Part shown: positions 1 to 8,733 of the stretch, in pieces
How the letters are laid out: each line of letters starts with the position of its first letter
Position numbering within the stretch: position 1 is the first letter of the stretch
Assembly (NCBI GenBank): GCA_004172865.1
Contig: SEBV01000003.1
Span: 124,001-188,000 of the forward strand
Source of the DNA: Gammaproteobacteria bacterium
GTDB lineage: Bacteria > Pseudomonadota > Gammaproteobacteria > Pseudomonadales > Cellvibrionaceae
DNA length: 64,000 nt
Reading direction: 5' to 3'
Position numbers and translations under genes: made by a program
The notes under the pieces: generated by a model
Seen by the model: the letters and a program-made list of their open reading frames with translations, nothing else
Databases searched by the model: none
What the model was told of the DNA's origin: nothing

Positions 1-9
1 TCGTTTACA

Positions 10-22
10 TAAACCGGTTACA
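10..22. promoter_or_regulatory. possible LacI-type operator upstream of the mannanase gene
   Basis: The palindrome AACCGGTT lies at 12-19, about 58 bases before the mannanase start. Many LacI-family operators have a central CCGG or CG palindrome with A/T flanks, and glycoside hydrolase genes are often under such sugar-responsive repressors. Only 77 bases upstream are in the window and no regulator gene is visible, so this is a weak call. Confidence 0.25.
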
Positions 23-77
23 TTTAACCAATACCAATAAAAACTCATAAACATAATCAAATATCCCGGAGAAGATA

Positions 78-2027
78 ATGAGATTTACCAGTCAATTCGC
101 CCTGGCTTTAGCCATTGGGTGCGGCTTAAGTGCGTGCGGCGGTGGGAGCGGCAGTACGAAGCCTGCACCTGTTACGAGCGTTAGCAGTGTTTCAAGCTTA
201 ACCGCAACAAGTCAGGCCACGTCGAACTCAAGTCTTTCTACTGCAAGTATTGAAAGTAGTTCCAGCGGTAAAAATTCATCCAGTCTCACGACCGGCGCAG
301 CTTCAAGCAGCACATCCGCAGCTAACACTACCAGTCTAATTTCACCGCCCAGTGTGGATGCAGGAAAAGATCAAACGGTATTAAGCGGTAGCAGCGTTTC
401 GTTGACAGCAACTTTATCAGGCGATGCCCCTGCTCCTCTCAATTACCAGTGGACTCAAATCAGCGGCGCAACAATCACATTGACTAATGCAACGAGCGCA
501 TCTGCCAGCTTCACTGCACCTGCAGCCGTCACGCCTTTTAGCGCGTTATTCAAAGTATCGGTGACAGATAAAAATGGAGCTGCCTACAGCGATACAGTGG
601 CAATTTCCATAAGCTCGGCAAATGTTCGCTATGAAGCGGAAGATTCAGTAGTCGCCACCCTCGCTAACGGTGCAAAAGTCGATAGCACTTTAACCGCAGG
701 TCGATCTGGAACCGGCTACGTGAACGGCTTCACCAACGATAACCCGAACGCAACGTTAACCTGGTCCATCGCAATTACTGAAGCGGCTTACTATAAAATT
801 GACTTGGGATTCCAACTGAACGATAGCCCTAAGGGTTTTGATTTTGTGATTGATGGCACTACGCAGTTGTCAGGAACAATGACCGCTGCCGACAAAAACT
901 TTCACGCGACCAGTCTTGGCCGCCAATGGTTAACTGCAGGCACCCATACATTTACCGTTAAAAACGGTTGGCGCTATTACAACATTGATTATCTTGAACT
1001 CACCAAGGTCGTCTCGCCCGTTAAACCGCAAACGCTCGATCCTCTGCCGGTTGACTCTGCGGCGACTGCAAAAGCTAAAGCCCTGAAAAAATATATCAAC
1101 GATAACTACACTAGTAAGACACTTTCAGGCCAGCACAATGCGGCAGAGATCGACACAATATTTACGCGCTCGGGCCAACGCCCCGCTATTTATGCCATTG
1201 ATCTCTTAAATTATTCATCGCTCGCGGTTAAAAGTTCAGGTAGCACGCCTGCAAGCGAAACTGAAAATTTTATCGAGAAAGTCAAAAATACTAGTGGCAG
1301 CAATAGTTATATCGCCAGCCTTATTTGGCACTGGCATTCGCCGGCTGATGCCAAAAGTATCACGTGTACAGGCACAGGCGATGATATGCACTGTTGGTGG
1401 AATAGTTTTTACACCGCGCATACCAATTTCGATTTGGCCGCTGCATTAGCTGATCCTACGGGTGACAAATACAAAGCATTAATTGCGGATATAGATTTAA
1501 TTGCCGTGCAACTTAAAAAAGCGGATGCCGCCGGAATTCCCGTTCTATGGCGTCCGCTGCATGAAGCAGATGGTGCTTGGTTTTGGTGGGGCGCAAAAGG
1601 GCCAGAGAGTTTCAAAAAATTATGGCGAATTATGTATGACCGTCTAACTAACTATCACCAAATTCATAATTTAATTTGGGTACTGACAAATGAAACACCT
1701 TCGTGGTATCCCGGTGATGATGTTGTCGATGTGGTTGGTATAGATGCTTACCCAACTGATAAACATGACGCCTTGACCGTGATCTGGGAAAAAATGCTGG
1801 AGCGTTATGACGGTCACAAAATAATTGCACTCACCGAATTTGGCGGTGTGCCAATTATAAACGAAATGCAAACTAAAGGGGTATGGTGGGCGTGGTTCGC
1901 CAGCTGGAATGATACAGACACGACTAATCCACTAGGCCCCAAGAAAATGACAGTGGAAGAAGTAAATAGTATTTACAATTCGCCAGAAGTTATTTCCTTA
2001 GATGAACTTGCAATTCCTGCGCAATGA
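78..2027 (+). CDS. GH26 beta-mannanase, lipoprotein with PKD-like and CBM35-like domains
   Basis: Predicted endo-beta-1,4-mannanase of glycoside hydrolase family 26, anchored to the cell envelope and attacking mannan or galactomannan. The N-terminus is a lipoprotein signal with lipobox LSAC (Cys20) followed by Gly, which predicts outer-membrane sorting. A Ser/Thr-rich linker covers about residues 25-90, a PKD/Ig-like domain about 94-178, a CBM35-like module beginning VRYEAED about 182-312, and the catalytic domain about 330-640. The family's acid/base Glu is seen in RPLHE (Glu496) and the nucleophile in LTEFGG (Glu587). The start ATG is preceded by GGAGAAG. Multi-domain secreted hydrolases with Ser-rich linkers are typical of Cellvibrio. 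The next gene is convergent, so this is a single-gene unit as far as the window shows. Confidence 0.93.
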   Translation: MRFTSQFALALAIGCGLSACGGGSGSTKPAPVTSVSSVSSLTATSQATSNSSLSTASIESSSSGKNSSSLTTGAASSSTSAANTTSLISPPSVDAGKDQTVLSGSSVSLTATLSGDAPAPLNYQWTQISGATITLTNATSASASFTAPAAVTPFSALFKVSVTDKNGAAYSDTVAISISSANVRYEAEDSVVATLANGAKVDSTLTAGRSGTGYVNGFTNDNPNATLTWSIAITEAAYYKIDLGFQLNDSPKGFDFVIDGTTQLSGTMTAADKNFHATSLGRQWLTAGTHTFTVKNGWRYYNIDYLELTKVVSPVKPQTLDPLPVDSAATAKAKALKKYINDNYTSKTLSGQHNAAEIDTIFTRSGQRPAIYAIDLLNYSSLAVKSSGSTPASETENFIEKVKNTSGSNSYIASLIWHWHSPADAKSITCTGTGDDMHCWWNSFYTAHTNFDLAAALADPTGDKYKALIADIDLIAVQLKKADAAGIPVLWRPLHEADGAWFWWGAKGPESFKKLWRIMYDRLTNYHQIHNLIWVLTNETPSWYPGDDVVDVVGIDAYPTDKHDALTVIWEKMLERYDGHKIIALTEFGGVPIINEMQTKGVWWAWFASWNDTDTTNPLGPKKMTVEEVNSIYNSPEVISLDELAIPAQ

Positions 2028-2051
2028 TTAAACGCTGCGTAATCTAGCAAT

Positions 2052-2082
2052 AAAAAAAACCGGCGTAGCAGCCGGTTTTTTA
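2052..2082. terminator. bidirectional rho-independent terminator
   Basis: Stem ACCGGC / GCCGGT with loop GTAGCA, preceded by an A-run and followed by a T-run, so it can work on both strands. It sits between the mannanase stop and the end of the convergent DUF924 gene and probably serves both. Confidence 0.85.
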
Positions 2083-2622
2083 TTAAAAGCTCGAATCAGG
2101 TTGCTTCAAAAACTCAAGCTCTTCAGCTGTTGAACTTCGATTTAATATCTTGTTGCGGTGAGGAAAACGGCCAAATCTTTCAATAATGACTTTATGCTTT
2201 TTCTCAAAATCCAAATTATCTTCGATTCCCTTCTGATCAAATAATTTAACGGCTTGTTCATGAATGAGCAAAGATTCGCTGTGCATAAATGGCATGTACA
2301 TAAAGCTACGCCACTCAACCGGAAGCGATTGATCAGCTTTATTAAAAATCGCCTCCTGCGCGAGCACCAACGCTACACTATCCTGCGAAAATGATTCCGG
2401 TAAATCGCGAAACATATTGCGAGAGAATTGATCCAGCACGATGATTTCTGCCAAACGCCCTTCTGCCGTTTCACGCCAATTAAATAACTCACCACACGTT
2501 GCTTTGCTGTAAATATCCGAAAAACGTTGCGTGATAAGTTGATCAAAGTCGTTATCTTTATTCCACCATTGCTTAGGACTAATTTCCTTAAACCAAAAAT
2601 CGATAATAGTTTGATACTTCAT
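2083..2622 (-). CDS. DUF924 family protein
   Basis: A 179-residue protein whose N-terminus (a DFWF motif followed by a WW pair) and internal LDQFSRNMFR stretch match the DUF924 family. That family is annotated as TPR-like and its molecular function is not established. No signal peptide or membrane segment is visible. It lies 20 bases downstream of apbC on the same strand, so the two are probably co-transcribed, and it ends at the shared terminator at 2052-2082. Length is normal for the family. The family call is firm; the role is unknown. Confidence 0.85.
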   Translation of the reverse strand: MKYQTIIDFWFKEISPKQWWNKDNDFDQLITQRFSDIYSKATCGELFNWRETAEGRLAEIIVLDQFSRNMFRDLPESFSQDSVALVLAQEAIFNKADQSLPVEWRSFMYMPFMHSESLLIHEQAVKLFDQKGIEDNLDFEKKHKVIIERFGRFPHRNKILNRSSTAEELEFLKQPDSSF

Positions 2623-2642
2623 GGCGAATACAACCTTTAAAA

Positions 2643-3743
2643 TTAATCTTCACTAATTTCAATGTCAGGCATAACTTGCGCGTCTAAATTTTGCAGCCAT
2701 AATTTTGCAGATAACTTGCGTGCAACATCGCGATAAATTTTGCTGACAGCGGATTCGGGATCAGCCGCTACCGAGGGTTTACCGCCATCGGCATCGGCGC
2801 GAATAGATAAATCCAGCGGTAAAGAACCCAGTAATTCAGTTTGATAATCCTGAGCAATGCGTTGCCCACCGCCTTCACCAAAAATGTGCTCTTCATGACC
2901 GCAGTTGCTACAGATGTGAATCGCCATATTTTCTACAACGCCAAGCACGGGTACATTTACTTTACGAAACATTTCGATACCTTTTTTTGCATCGAGTAGC
3001 GCAATATCTTGCGGCGTAGTGACAATTACTGCTCCCGTCACCGGGACTTTTTGCGCGAGCGTAATTTGAATGTCGCCGGTGCCTGGCGGCATATCAATTA
3101 AAAGGTAGTCCACATCGTGCCAATACGTTTGCGCTAGCAGTTGTTGCAAAGCACCGCTCACCATAGGGCCGCGCCACATCATAGGCGTATTTTCAGTCAC
3201 CATAAAACCCATGGAGTTAACCTGAATTCCGTGAGCTTCAACCGGCACCATAAATTGTTGGTCATTATGTTTGATCACTTGCGGTGGACGCTCGGGCGCG
3301 CCCAGCATTTGCGGTTGGCTTGGACCGTAAATATCCGCATCAAGAATAGCAACGCGCGCACCTTCAGCAGCCAACGCCAACGCCAAGTTTGCGGTGGTAG
3401 TAGATTTACCTACACCACCTTTGCCTGAGGCCACTGCGATTATATTTTTCACTTCCGGTAAGGACTGCTGAGAATTTGCAGTTGGATTCGCATAAACCGT
3501 CCAACCTATATCCAAACCTACTTGCTCAATGCCAGCAATTTTATTCAGCGCTTCGTTGATCGCCAGCGCTATGGCTGAATGCACACTATTTGCGGGATAA
3601 CCCAGAAGTAAAGTTACATCGACTTTCGCGCCATTAATTTGAATATCGCTAACAGCATTAAGGCTAATTAAATCGCGGCCCGTAGTGGGATCTATAACCT
3701 GTTGCAAAGCATTTTCAACAGCAGATTGGGTAATTGCAGACAT
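2643..3743 (-). CDS. apbC: ApbC/Mrp P-loop iron-sulfur cluster carrier ATPase
   Basis: Cytoplasmic ATPase of the Mrp/NBP35 family that carries and delivers Fe-S clusters to apoproteins. The 366 residues contain an N-terminal MIP18/DUF59-like domain (about 1-90) and a deviant Walker A motif SGKGGVGKST around residue 107. The MinD-like ATPase core follows, with LIDMPPGTGD as its switch region. The CxxC pair that holds the bridging cluster is visible in CSNCGHEE. Length and domain order are those of Salmonella ApbC. In many gammaproteobacteria apbC sits beside metG; here metG is 12 kb away. It is probably the first gene of a two-gene unit with the DUF924 gene. Confidence 0.95.
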   Translation of the reverse strand: MSAITQSAVENALQQVIDPTTGRDLISLNAVSDIQINGAKVDVTLLLGYPANSVHSAIALAINEALNKIAGIEQVGLDIGWTVYANPTANSQQSLPEVKNIIAVASGKGGVGKSTTTANLALALAAEGARVAILDADIYGPSQPQMLGAPERPPQVIKHNDQQFMVPVEAHGIQVNSMGFMVTENTPMMWRGPMVSGALQQLLAQTYWHDVDYLLIDMPPGTGDIQITLAQKVPVTGAVIVTTPQDIALLDAKKGIEMFRKVNVPVLGVVENMAIHICSNCGHEEHIFGEGGGQRIAQDYQTELLGSLPLDLSIRADADGGKPSVAADPESAVSKIYRDVARKLSAKLWLQNLDAQVMPDIEISED

Positions 3744-3779
3744 GGAAACCTCAAAAACAAATCAGAAAATACGAATAAC

Positions 3780-3806
3780 AAAAAGGGCACCTAGTGGTGC
3801 CCTTTT
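3780..3806. terminator. rho-independent terminator of the RND pump genes
   Basis: Near-symmetrical hairpin with arms AAAAGGGCACC and GGTGCCCTTTT around a short loop. It lies just beyond the end of the minus-strand RND transporter gene and upstream of apbC. The T-run falls on either strand, so it may also reduce read-through in the other direction. Confidence 0.8.
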
Positions 3807-3852
3807 AGGATGACGCTATTGTAACAGCTCAAACCATAGCTGTCCGTTGGGC

Positions 3853-6800
3853 TTAGCCGTGTTCTAACTCAGCAATTCGTTGCTTATCAAGATGGTGATC
3901 TTTTGCGATAAGCACGTATACAGAAGGCAACACGAACAAGGTGAAGAAAGTACCAATCGCGATACCAAATACCAATACCACACCGATTGAGTTACGTGCT
4001 TCAGCACCTGCACCGCTCGCAAATATCAACGGTAAGTGACCTGCTACAGTTGCAATACTGGTCATCAACACTGGACGCAAACGAATAACAGCAGCCTGGC
4101 GAATCGCTTCTAATTTAGTAGCACCTTCTTCCTGTAACCGGTTGGCGAACTCAACCACCAAAATACCGTTACGCGCGATCAATCCCATTAGCGTTACTAA
4201 ACCAACTTGCGAATAAATATTTAAGGTACTTGAGAATCCGCTCGTTAATGATGGCATCTGTGGACTAGGCATTTTAATAAAGGTAAATACCAAAGCACCA
4301 AAAATTGCCAGAGGCACCGAACCAGCCAAAATTACAATCGGGTCACGGAAGCTGTTGTATTGCGCCGCAAGTACCAGGAAAATCATGGTGATTGCCATTA
4401 AGAATGCCGGCAAGAAAGTATTACCCTCACGCTTCAATTGACGCGATTCACCGGTGTAATCAATGCTGTAATTTTTAGGTAAAATTTGTCCAGCTTCATT
4501 TTCAAGCCACTGCAAAGTTTCCGCTAAAGGCTTACCGCTCACACCACTAATTTTTACCGAATTCAATTGCTGCATACGGCTAATACTACGCGGTGCAGTT
4601 GAGTGATTCAGCGAAGCAATTTGATCAAGACGAATTAACTTATTGTCAGGACCGGTGATATACAATTTTGTTAAATCTTCAGGTGTTAAACGCTCAGCAC
4701 GTTTTACTTGAGGAATAACTTTGTAACTCTGCCCAGCCATATTAAAACGATTAATGTAACCGCCGCCTAACAAAGTCCCCAAGTCACCAATCACTTGCTG
4801 CATATTCAAACCGAGGTCTGCAACTTTGTCACGGTCAATGCTCAATTGATAATCGGGCTGATCAACTTTCATATCCAACACGTTGAAATAAAACATTCCG
4901 CTCGCATTCATTTTTTGTTGAATTTTTATCGCGTATTCATAAATTTCTTTTGAATCTTCTGTCGATGCAATAACAAACTCAACCGGGAATTGCCCACCAC
5001 CAGGTAACGCCGGTGGAGTAATCGGCAGAATACGAACACCGGAAATTTCACTCAGTGCTTTTTGTACGCTCGGCATAACTTCAAACACAGTACTGTCGCG
5101 CTTATCCCATGGTTTCAATACCATGCCTGCAAACCCGCTGGTTGGGCTGGTTAACTGAAACGTAAAGTCCGTTGCTGGATTATCCATAAACGCTTTGTTA
5201 ACAATTTTTGCGTAGTGCGATGACTGATCCATAGTGGAGTTCGCTTGCGAATCCACAATACCGAAGATAACACCCTGATCTTCAGTGGGTGCCAATTCTT
5301 TCGGTGACATACTGTAGAGCGGGAAGCAAAGCGCAGCGATACCAATCCAAAAAATATACACGCCTAAACGATTTTCCAAGGTTACGTTTAACTTTTTAGC
5401 GTACCAAGCCGAAAAACGATTAAAAGGTTTCGCTAAAGGTGCATCAATTTCGCGATGTGAAGTCAACATACGTGAACCCAACATCGGCGATAAGGTAATA
5501 GCAACAATCGCAGAAATGGTAATCGCGCCCGCGAGCGTGATCGCAAATTCGCGGAACAGCGTTCCTGTTAAACCGCCTTGTAAACCAATAGGCACATAAA
5601 CAGAAATCAACGTTACCGTCATTGCCAAAATCGGACCAGCCAATTCGCGCGCGGCAATAATAGATGCGTTAAAAGGTGTCTTGCCTTCCTGAATATGACG
5701 TTCGATGTTTTCGACCATTACAATCGCATCGTCCACCACCAAACCTACGCAGAGCACGATTGATAAGAGCGTGAGCAAATTGAGTGAGAAGCCACAAATT
5801 TGCATTACAAATAATGCGCCAACCAAAGATAAAGGAATTGCCAAAACCGGAATAATTACTGAACGGCTGAACCCTAGGAACAGAAAAATAACAACAACGA
5901 TAATCAGCAAAGTTTCAGTTAAGGTTTTAATAACTTCATGAATTGCTGATTCAATATATTTAGTACCGTCGTAAGCAACTGCACCTTTCAAACCAGACGG
6001 TAAATCTGCCTGAATTTTTTCCATTTCTTTATTGACGTTACGAATTACTTCGAGCGAGTTTGCATTGGGCGCAACCCACACACCCATAAATACAGCAGTA
6101 TCACCGGAGTAGTTAACTTCTGTGTTGTAATCTTCGGCACCAAGCACAACGTCGGCAACATCATCCAAACGAATTGTGCCTTCTGCATCATGACGAACTA
6201 CTAGACGTTTAAATTGATCTACAGATTTTAAATCAGTATCCGCTCGCAAATTTACTTGTGTGTAGCTGCCACGGGTTTGTCCTATTGCCGCCTGCACGTT
6301 GTTGTTAGCAAGTGCTTGACGAACTTCTGTTGGCGTTACATTTAACGCAGCCAAGCGATCTGACTTCAACCAAATACGCATTGCAAAAGTACGGCCACCC
6401 AAAACTTCTGCCTTTTGAACACCTGCGATGGCAGTTAAACGCGGTTGAATAGAACGCGTTAAGAAATCAGTAATTTGGTTTTGTTCAAGAATTTTCGAAT
6501 TAAAAGTTAAATACGCAGAAGCAAACTGGCTATCTGCCGCTTCAACGGTAATGGCAGGAACTTCAGCCTCAGGTGGTAAGTTACCGCGAACCTGATTCAC
6601 CTTCGCACTAATTTCCGTCATAGCTTTGAGCGGATCATAGTTCAACCGTAAATGCACATTAATCGTAGACATACTCATAGCACTGCTGGATTCGATGTAA
6701 TCAATACCGTCAGCAGATGCAATAGCACGCTCAATTGGCGTAGTGATAAAGCCCCGAATTAATTCAGCATTCGCACCAACGTAAACAGTGCTGATAGTAA

Positions 6801-6933
6801 TTACTGCAATATCACTACGCGGATATTGTCGTACAGAAAGAGAATTTGCAGCCTGCAAGCCTGCGAGCAAAATCAGCAGGCTCACAACCATGGCAAGTAC
6901 AGGCCGCTTAATAAAAATGTCGGTAAATTTCAT
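3853..6933 (-). CDS. RND multidrug efflux transporter, HAE-1 family
   Basis: Inner-membrane proton/drug antiporter of the resistance-nodulation-division superfamily, 1026 residues, the usual AcrB/MexI length. It starts with the typical cytoplasmic leader and TM1 (FIKRPVLAMVVSLLI). Two large periplasmic loops follow TM1 and TM7. TM4 carries the acidic pair of the proton relay in GLVVDDAIVMVEN. A second transmembrane bundle with the GLIARNGILVVEFAN stretch closes the protein. The adaptor gene lies 93 bases upstream on the same strand, giving a two-gene pump operon. No outer-membrane channel gene is present, so the pump must borrow a TolC/OprM-like partner. Similarity seems closest to the MexI/VexF type; substrate unknown. 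Confidence 0.93.
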   Translation of the reverse strand: MKFTDIFIKRPVLAMVVSLLILLAGLQAANSLSVRQYPRSDIAVITISTVYVGANAELIRGFITTPIERAIASADGIDYIESSSAMSMSTINVHLRLNYDPLKAMTEISAKVNQVRGNLPPEAEVPAITVEAADSQFASAYLTFNSKILEQNQITDFLTRSIQPRLTAIAGVQKAEVLGGRTFAMRIWLKSDRLAALNVTPTEVRQALANNNVQAAIGQTRGSYTQVNLRADTDLKSVDQFKRLVVRHDAEGTIRLDDVADVVLGAEDYNTEVNYSGDTAVFMGVWVAPNANSLEVIRNVNKEMEKIQADLPSGLKGAVAYDGTKYIESAIHEVIKTLTETLLIIVVVIFLFLGFSRSVIIPVLAIPLSLVGALFVMQICGFSLNLLTLLSIVLCVGLVVDDAIVMVENIERHIQEGKTPFNASIIAARELAGPILAMTVTLISVYVPIGLQGGLTGTLFREFAITLAGAITISAIVAITLSPMLGSRMLTSHREIDAPLAKPFNRFSAWYAKKLNVTLENRLGVYIFWIGIAALCFPLYSMSPKELAPTEDQGVIFGIVDSQANSTMDQSSHYAKIVNKAFMDNPATDFTFQLTSPTSGFAGMVLKPWDKRDSTVFEVMPSVQKALSEISGVRILPITPPALPGGGQFPVEFVIASTEDSKEIYEYAIKIQQKMNASGMFYFNVLDMKVDQPDYQLSIDRDKVADLGLNMQQVIGDLGTLLGGGYINRFNMAGQSYKVIPQVKRAERLTPEDLTKLYITGPDNKLIRLDQIASLNHSTAPRSISRMQQLNSVKISGVSGKPLAETLQWLENEAGQILPKNYSIDYTGESRQLKREGNTFLPAFLMAITMIFLVLAAQYNSFRDPIVILAGSVPLAIFGALVFTFIKMPSPQMPSLTSGFSSTLNIYSQVGLVTLMGLIARNGILVVEFANRLQEEGATKLEAIRQAAVIRLRPVLMTSIATVAGHLPLIFASGAGAEARNSIGVVLVFGIAIGTFFTLFVLPSVYVLIAKDHHLDKQRIAELEHG

Positions 6934-7026
6934 AGATATAACTCAATCATGTTTGAGTGAAAAACAATTTACTTATTTCAAGGTGTTGACGCTGCAGAAC
7001 CCTGAAAGCTAAACCATCAGAAAAAC

Positions 7027-8151
7027 TTATTGATCGATTGGTTTAGGCTCTGTTTTAAAATCAGGCTGTGCCGTTTTACCAATAACAACAGCTTGACCGT
7101 TTGTTAATTTAAACGCACCAGCGCTCACAACTTGCTCACCTGCTTTCAAGCCATCTGCAATTTCAATAAAATCGCCGCGAGATTTACCTAAACGCACAAA
7201 TTGTTGACGCGCTTTCAAAGTACCTTTTTCTTTGTCTTTATCGATAATAAAAACAGTATCACCGAAGGGTGCGAAAATAACGGCAGTGGTAGGAACGGTT
7301 AACACTTTTTCTGGATTGGACAACGTAACGCGAGTTTCCACAGCCATACCAGGAATGAATTGATTACCCGCATTCTCAAGTGACGATTGCACAGTCGCAT
7401 TACGAGTCGCTGCATTAATATCTGCACCAACAGCAGTAACCTCACCTTTCACAACATTATTAGAGCCATCGCCTAATTGAACTGTGACAGGTAAACCTTT
7501 GGTCATTTTTACCAACCAAAATTGCGGAACGGGGAAATTAACACGAACGCGATTTGTTGCCTGCAACGATACAATTTGTGTGCCGACTGGCAAGTCTTGC
7601 CCGAGGTCAACTTTACGAATACCAAGACGGCCATCGAACGGAGCTTTAATCACTTTTTTATCGAGCGTTGTTTTCAAGTTATCAACATCGCCTTGCGCTG
7701 ATGCTTTTTGTTGTAATGCAGTATCAAGTTCATTTTGCGATACGGTATTTTTTTTGCGCAATTGAACCATGCGGTCATAATTTGCATCGGCAAATTTTAA
7801 ACGTGCGCTTGCGGCACTTAATTGCGCAGATTCATTACCAGACTCCTGAATAAGAATCACAGTACCTGCTTTAACTTGCTCGCCAGATTTAAACAGAATT
7901 TTCTGCACCTTACCGGCAACTTCAGCTGAAATGTTAATGCCCTCATCAGCTTCAACGGTTCCCATTGCCGTAAATGTATTCGGCCAATCCTGTTCCACTG
8001 CCGTGAATGCACCTACGGTTTCAGGTGGAGGAACAAAACTTTTTCCCGCTTGAACAAGGGAAAATATTTGAGTGCCTTTAGTAGCGGCCAAAATTAAAAA
8101 TATAACTACTACTGCAACGATGGCAATGATGATTGATTTAGATTTACTCAT
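7027..8151 (-). CDS. RND efflux periplasmic adaptor (membrane fusion protein)
   Basis: Periplasmic adaptor that joins the RND pump to an outer-membrane channel. The 374-residue protein has an N-terminal membrane anchor (about residues 7-24) without a lipobox. A barrel-sandwich/lipoyl half begins around TVEADEGINISAEVAGKV, a short coiled-coil hairpin covers about 105-160, and the second lipoyl half (IKAPFDGRLGIRKVDLGQD) and a beta-barrel domain follow. These features match the MexH-like HlyD family. It is the promoter-proximal gene of the pump operon. No TetR/MarR/LysR regulator gene is adjacent, so regulation cannot be read from the context. Confidence 0.92.
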   Translation of the reverse strand: MSKSKSIIIAIVAVVVIFLILAATKGTQIFSLVQAGKSFVPPPETVGAFTAVEQDWPNTFTAMGTVEADEGINISAEVAGKVQKILFKSGEQVKAGTVILIQESGNESAQLSAASARLKFADANYDRMVQLRKKNTVSQNELDTALQQKASAQGDVDNLKTTLDKKVIKAPFDGRLGIRKVDLGQDLPVGTQIVSLQATNRVRVNFPVPQFWLVKMTKGLPVTVQLGDGSNNVVKGEVTAVGADINAATRNATVQSSLENAGNQFIPGMAVETRVTLSNPEKVLTVPTTAVIFAPFGDTVFIIDKDKEKGTLKARQQFVRLGKSRGDFIEIADGLKAGEQVVSAGAFKLTNGQAVVIGKTAQPDFKTEPKPIDQ

Positions 8152-8733
8152 TACAGAAGACCACCAATAAAGGATTGAAAGTTAAAAAATTATAAGGACG
8201 AATTGTGGCATATAGGTTGCCTAAACAAAAATTCACAAATGTCACTAAGTGCAAATTGGTCGCATGACTACTGACATAAACGGGAATATGTATTTAACTT
8301 CACACGACTTCGCATGAACAACTCATGCTCAAAAAAAGATCAAAGCCAGAGAACACCTATTAAAACCTGCACATTTTTTGCACAAAAAGTAGATTGCTTT
8401 TTCCCTGACCAGACAGATCAAATACCTGTCGAAGACTCAGGATAGCTGTATATCGGCCTCTTATAACTGTTTTCGTCGATTAAAATATTCAACGCACTCT
8501 TTATAGCCTGCAATTTTATAACCAGTCGTTTCAAAAGCCTGCATAATAGCCGCACTATATAAAATCACTTAAGTGCCAAAATTCGACCCGTGAGTCTTAC
8601 CAATAAATAGTGATAATAAATGGTTGCAGCAGCAATCCGGCCTCAACTCATTCGATTTACTAATTTTGATATAAACCTGTGACGCACTGATGTCGCGCCA
8701 GGTTGATGTTAACAAAAATAACAAGATTACTTT
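8152..8733. other. 582-base intergenic region between divergent genes
   Basis: The stretch separates the minus-strand efflux adaptor from the plus-strand GGDEF-EAL gene and must hold promoters for both. It is AT-rich. I see no convincing coding frame, tRNA, riboswitch core or strong palindrome. The octamer AGCCTGCA occurs twice near 8505-8540, which may be chance. A small RNA cannot be excluded by eye. Confidence 0.5.
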
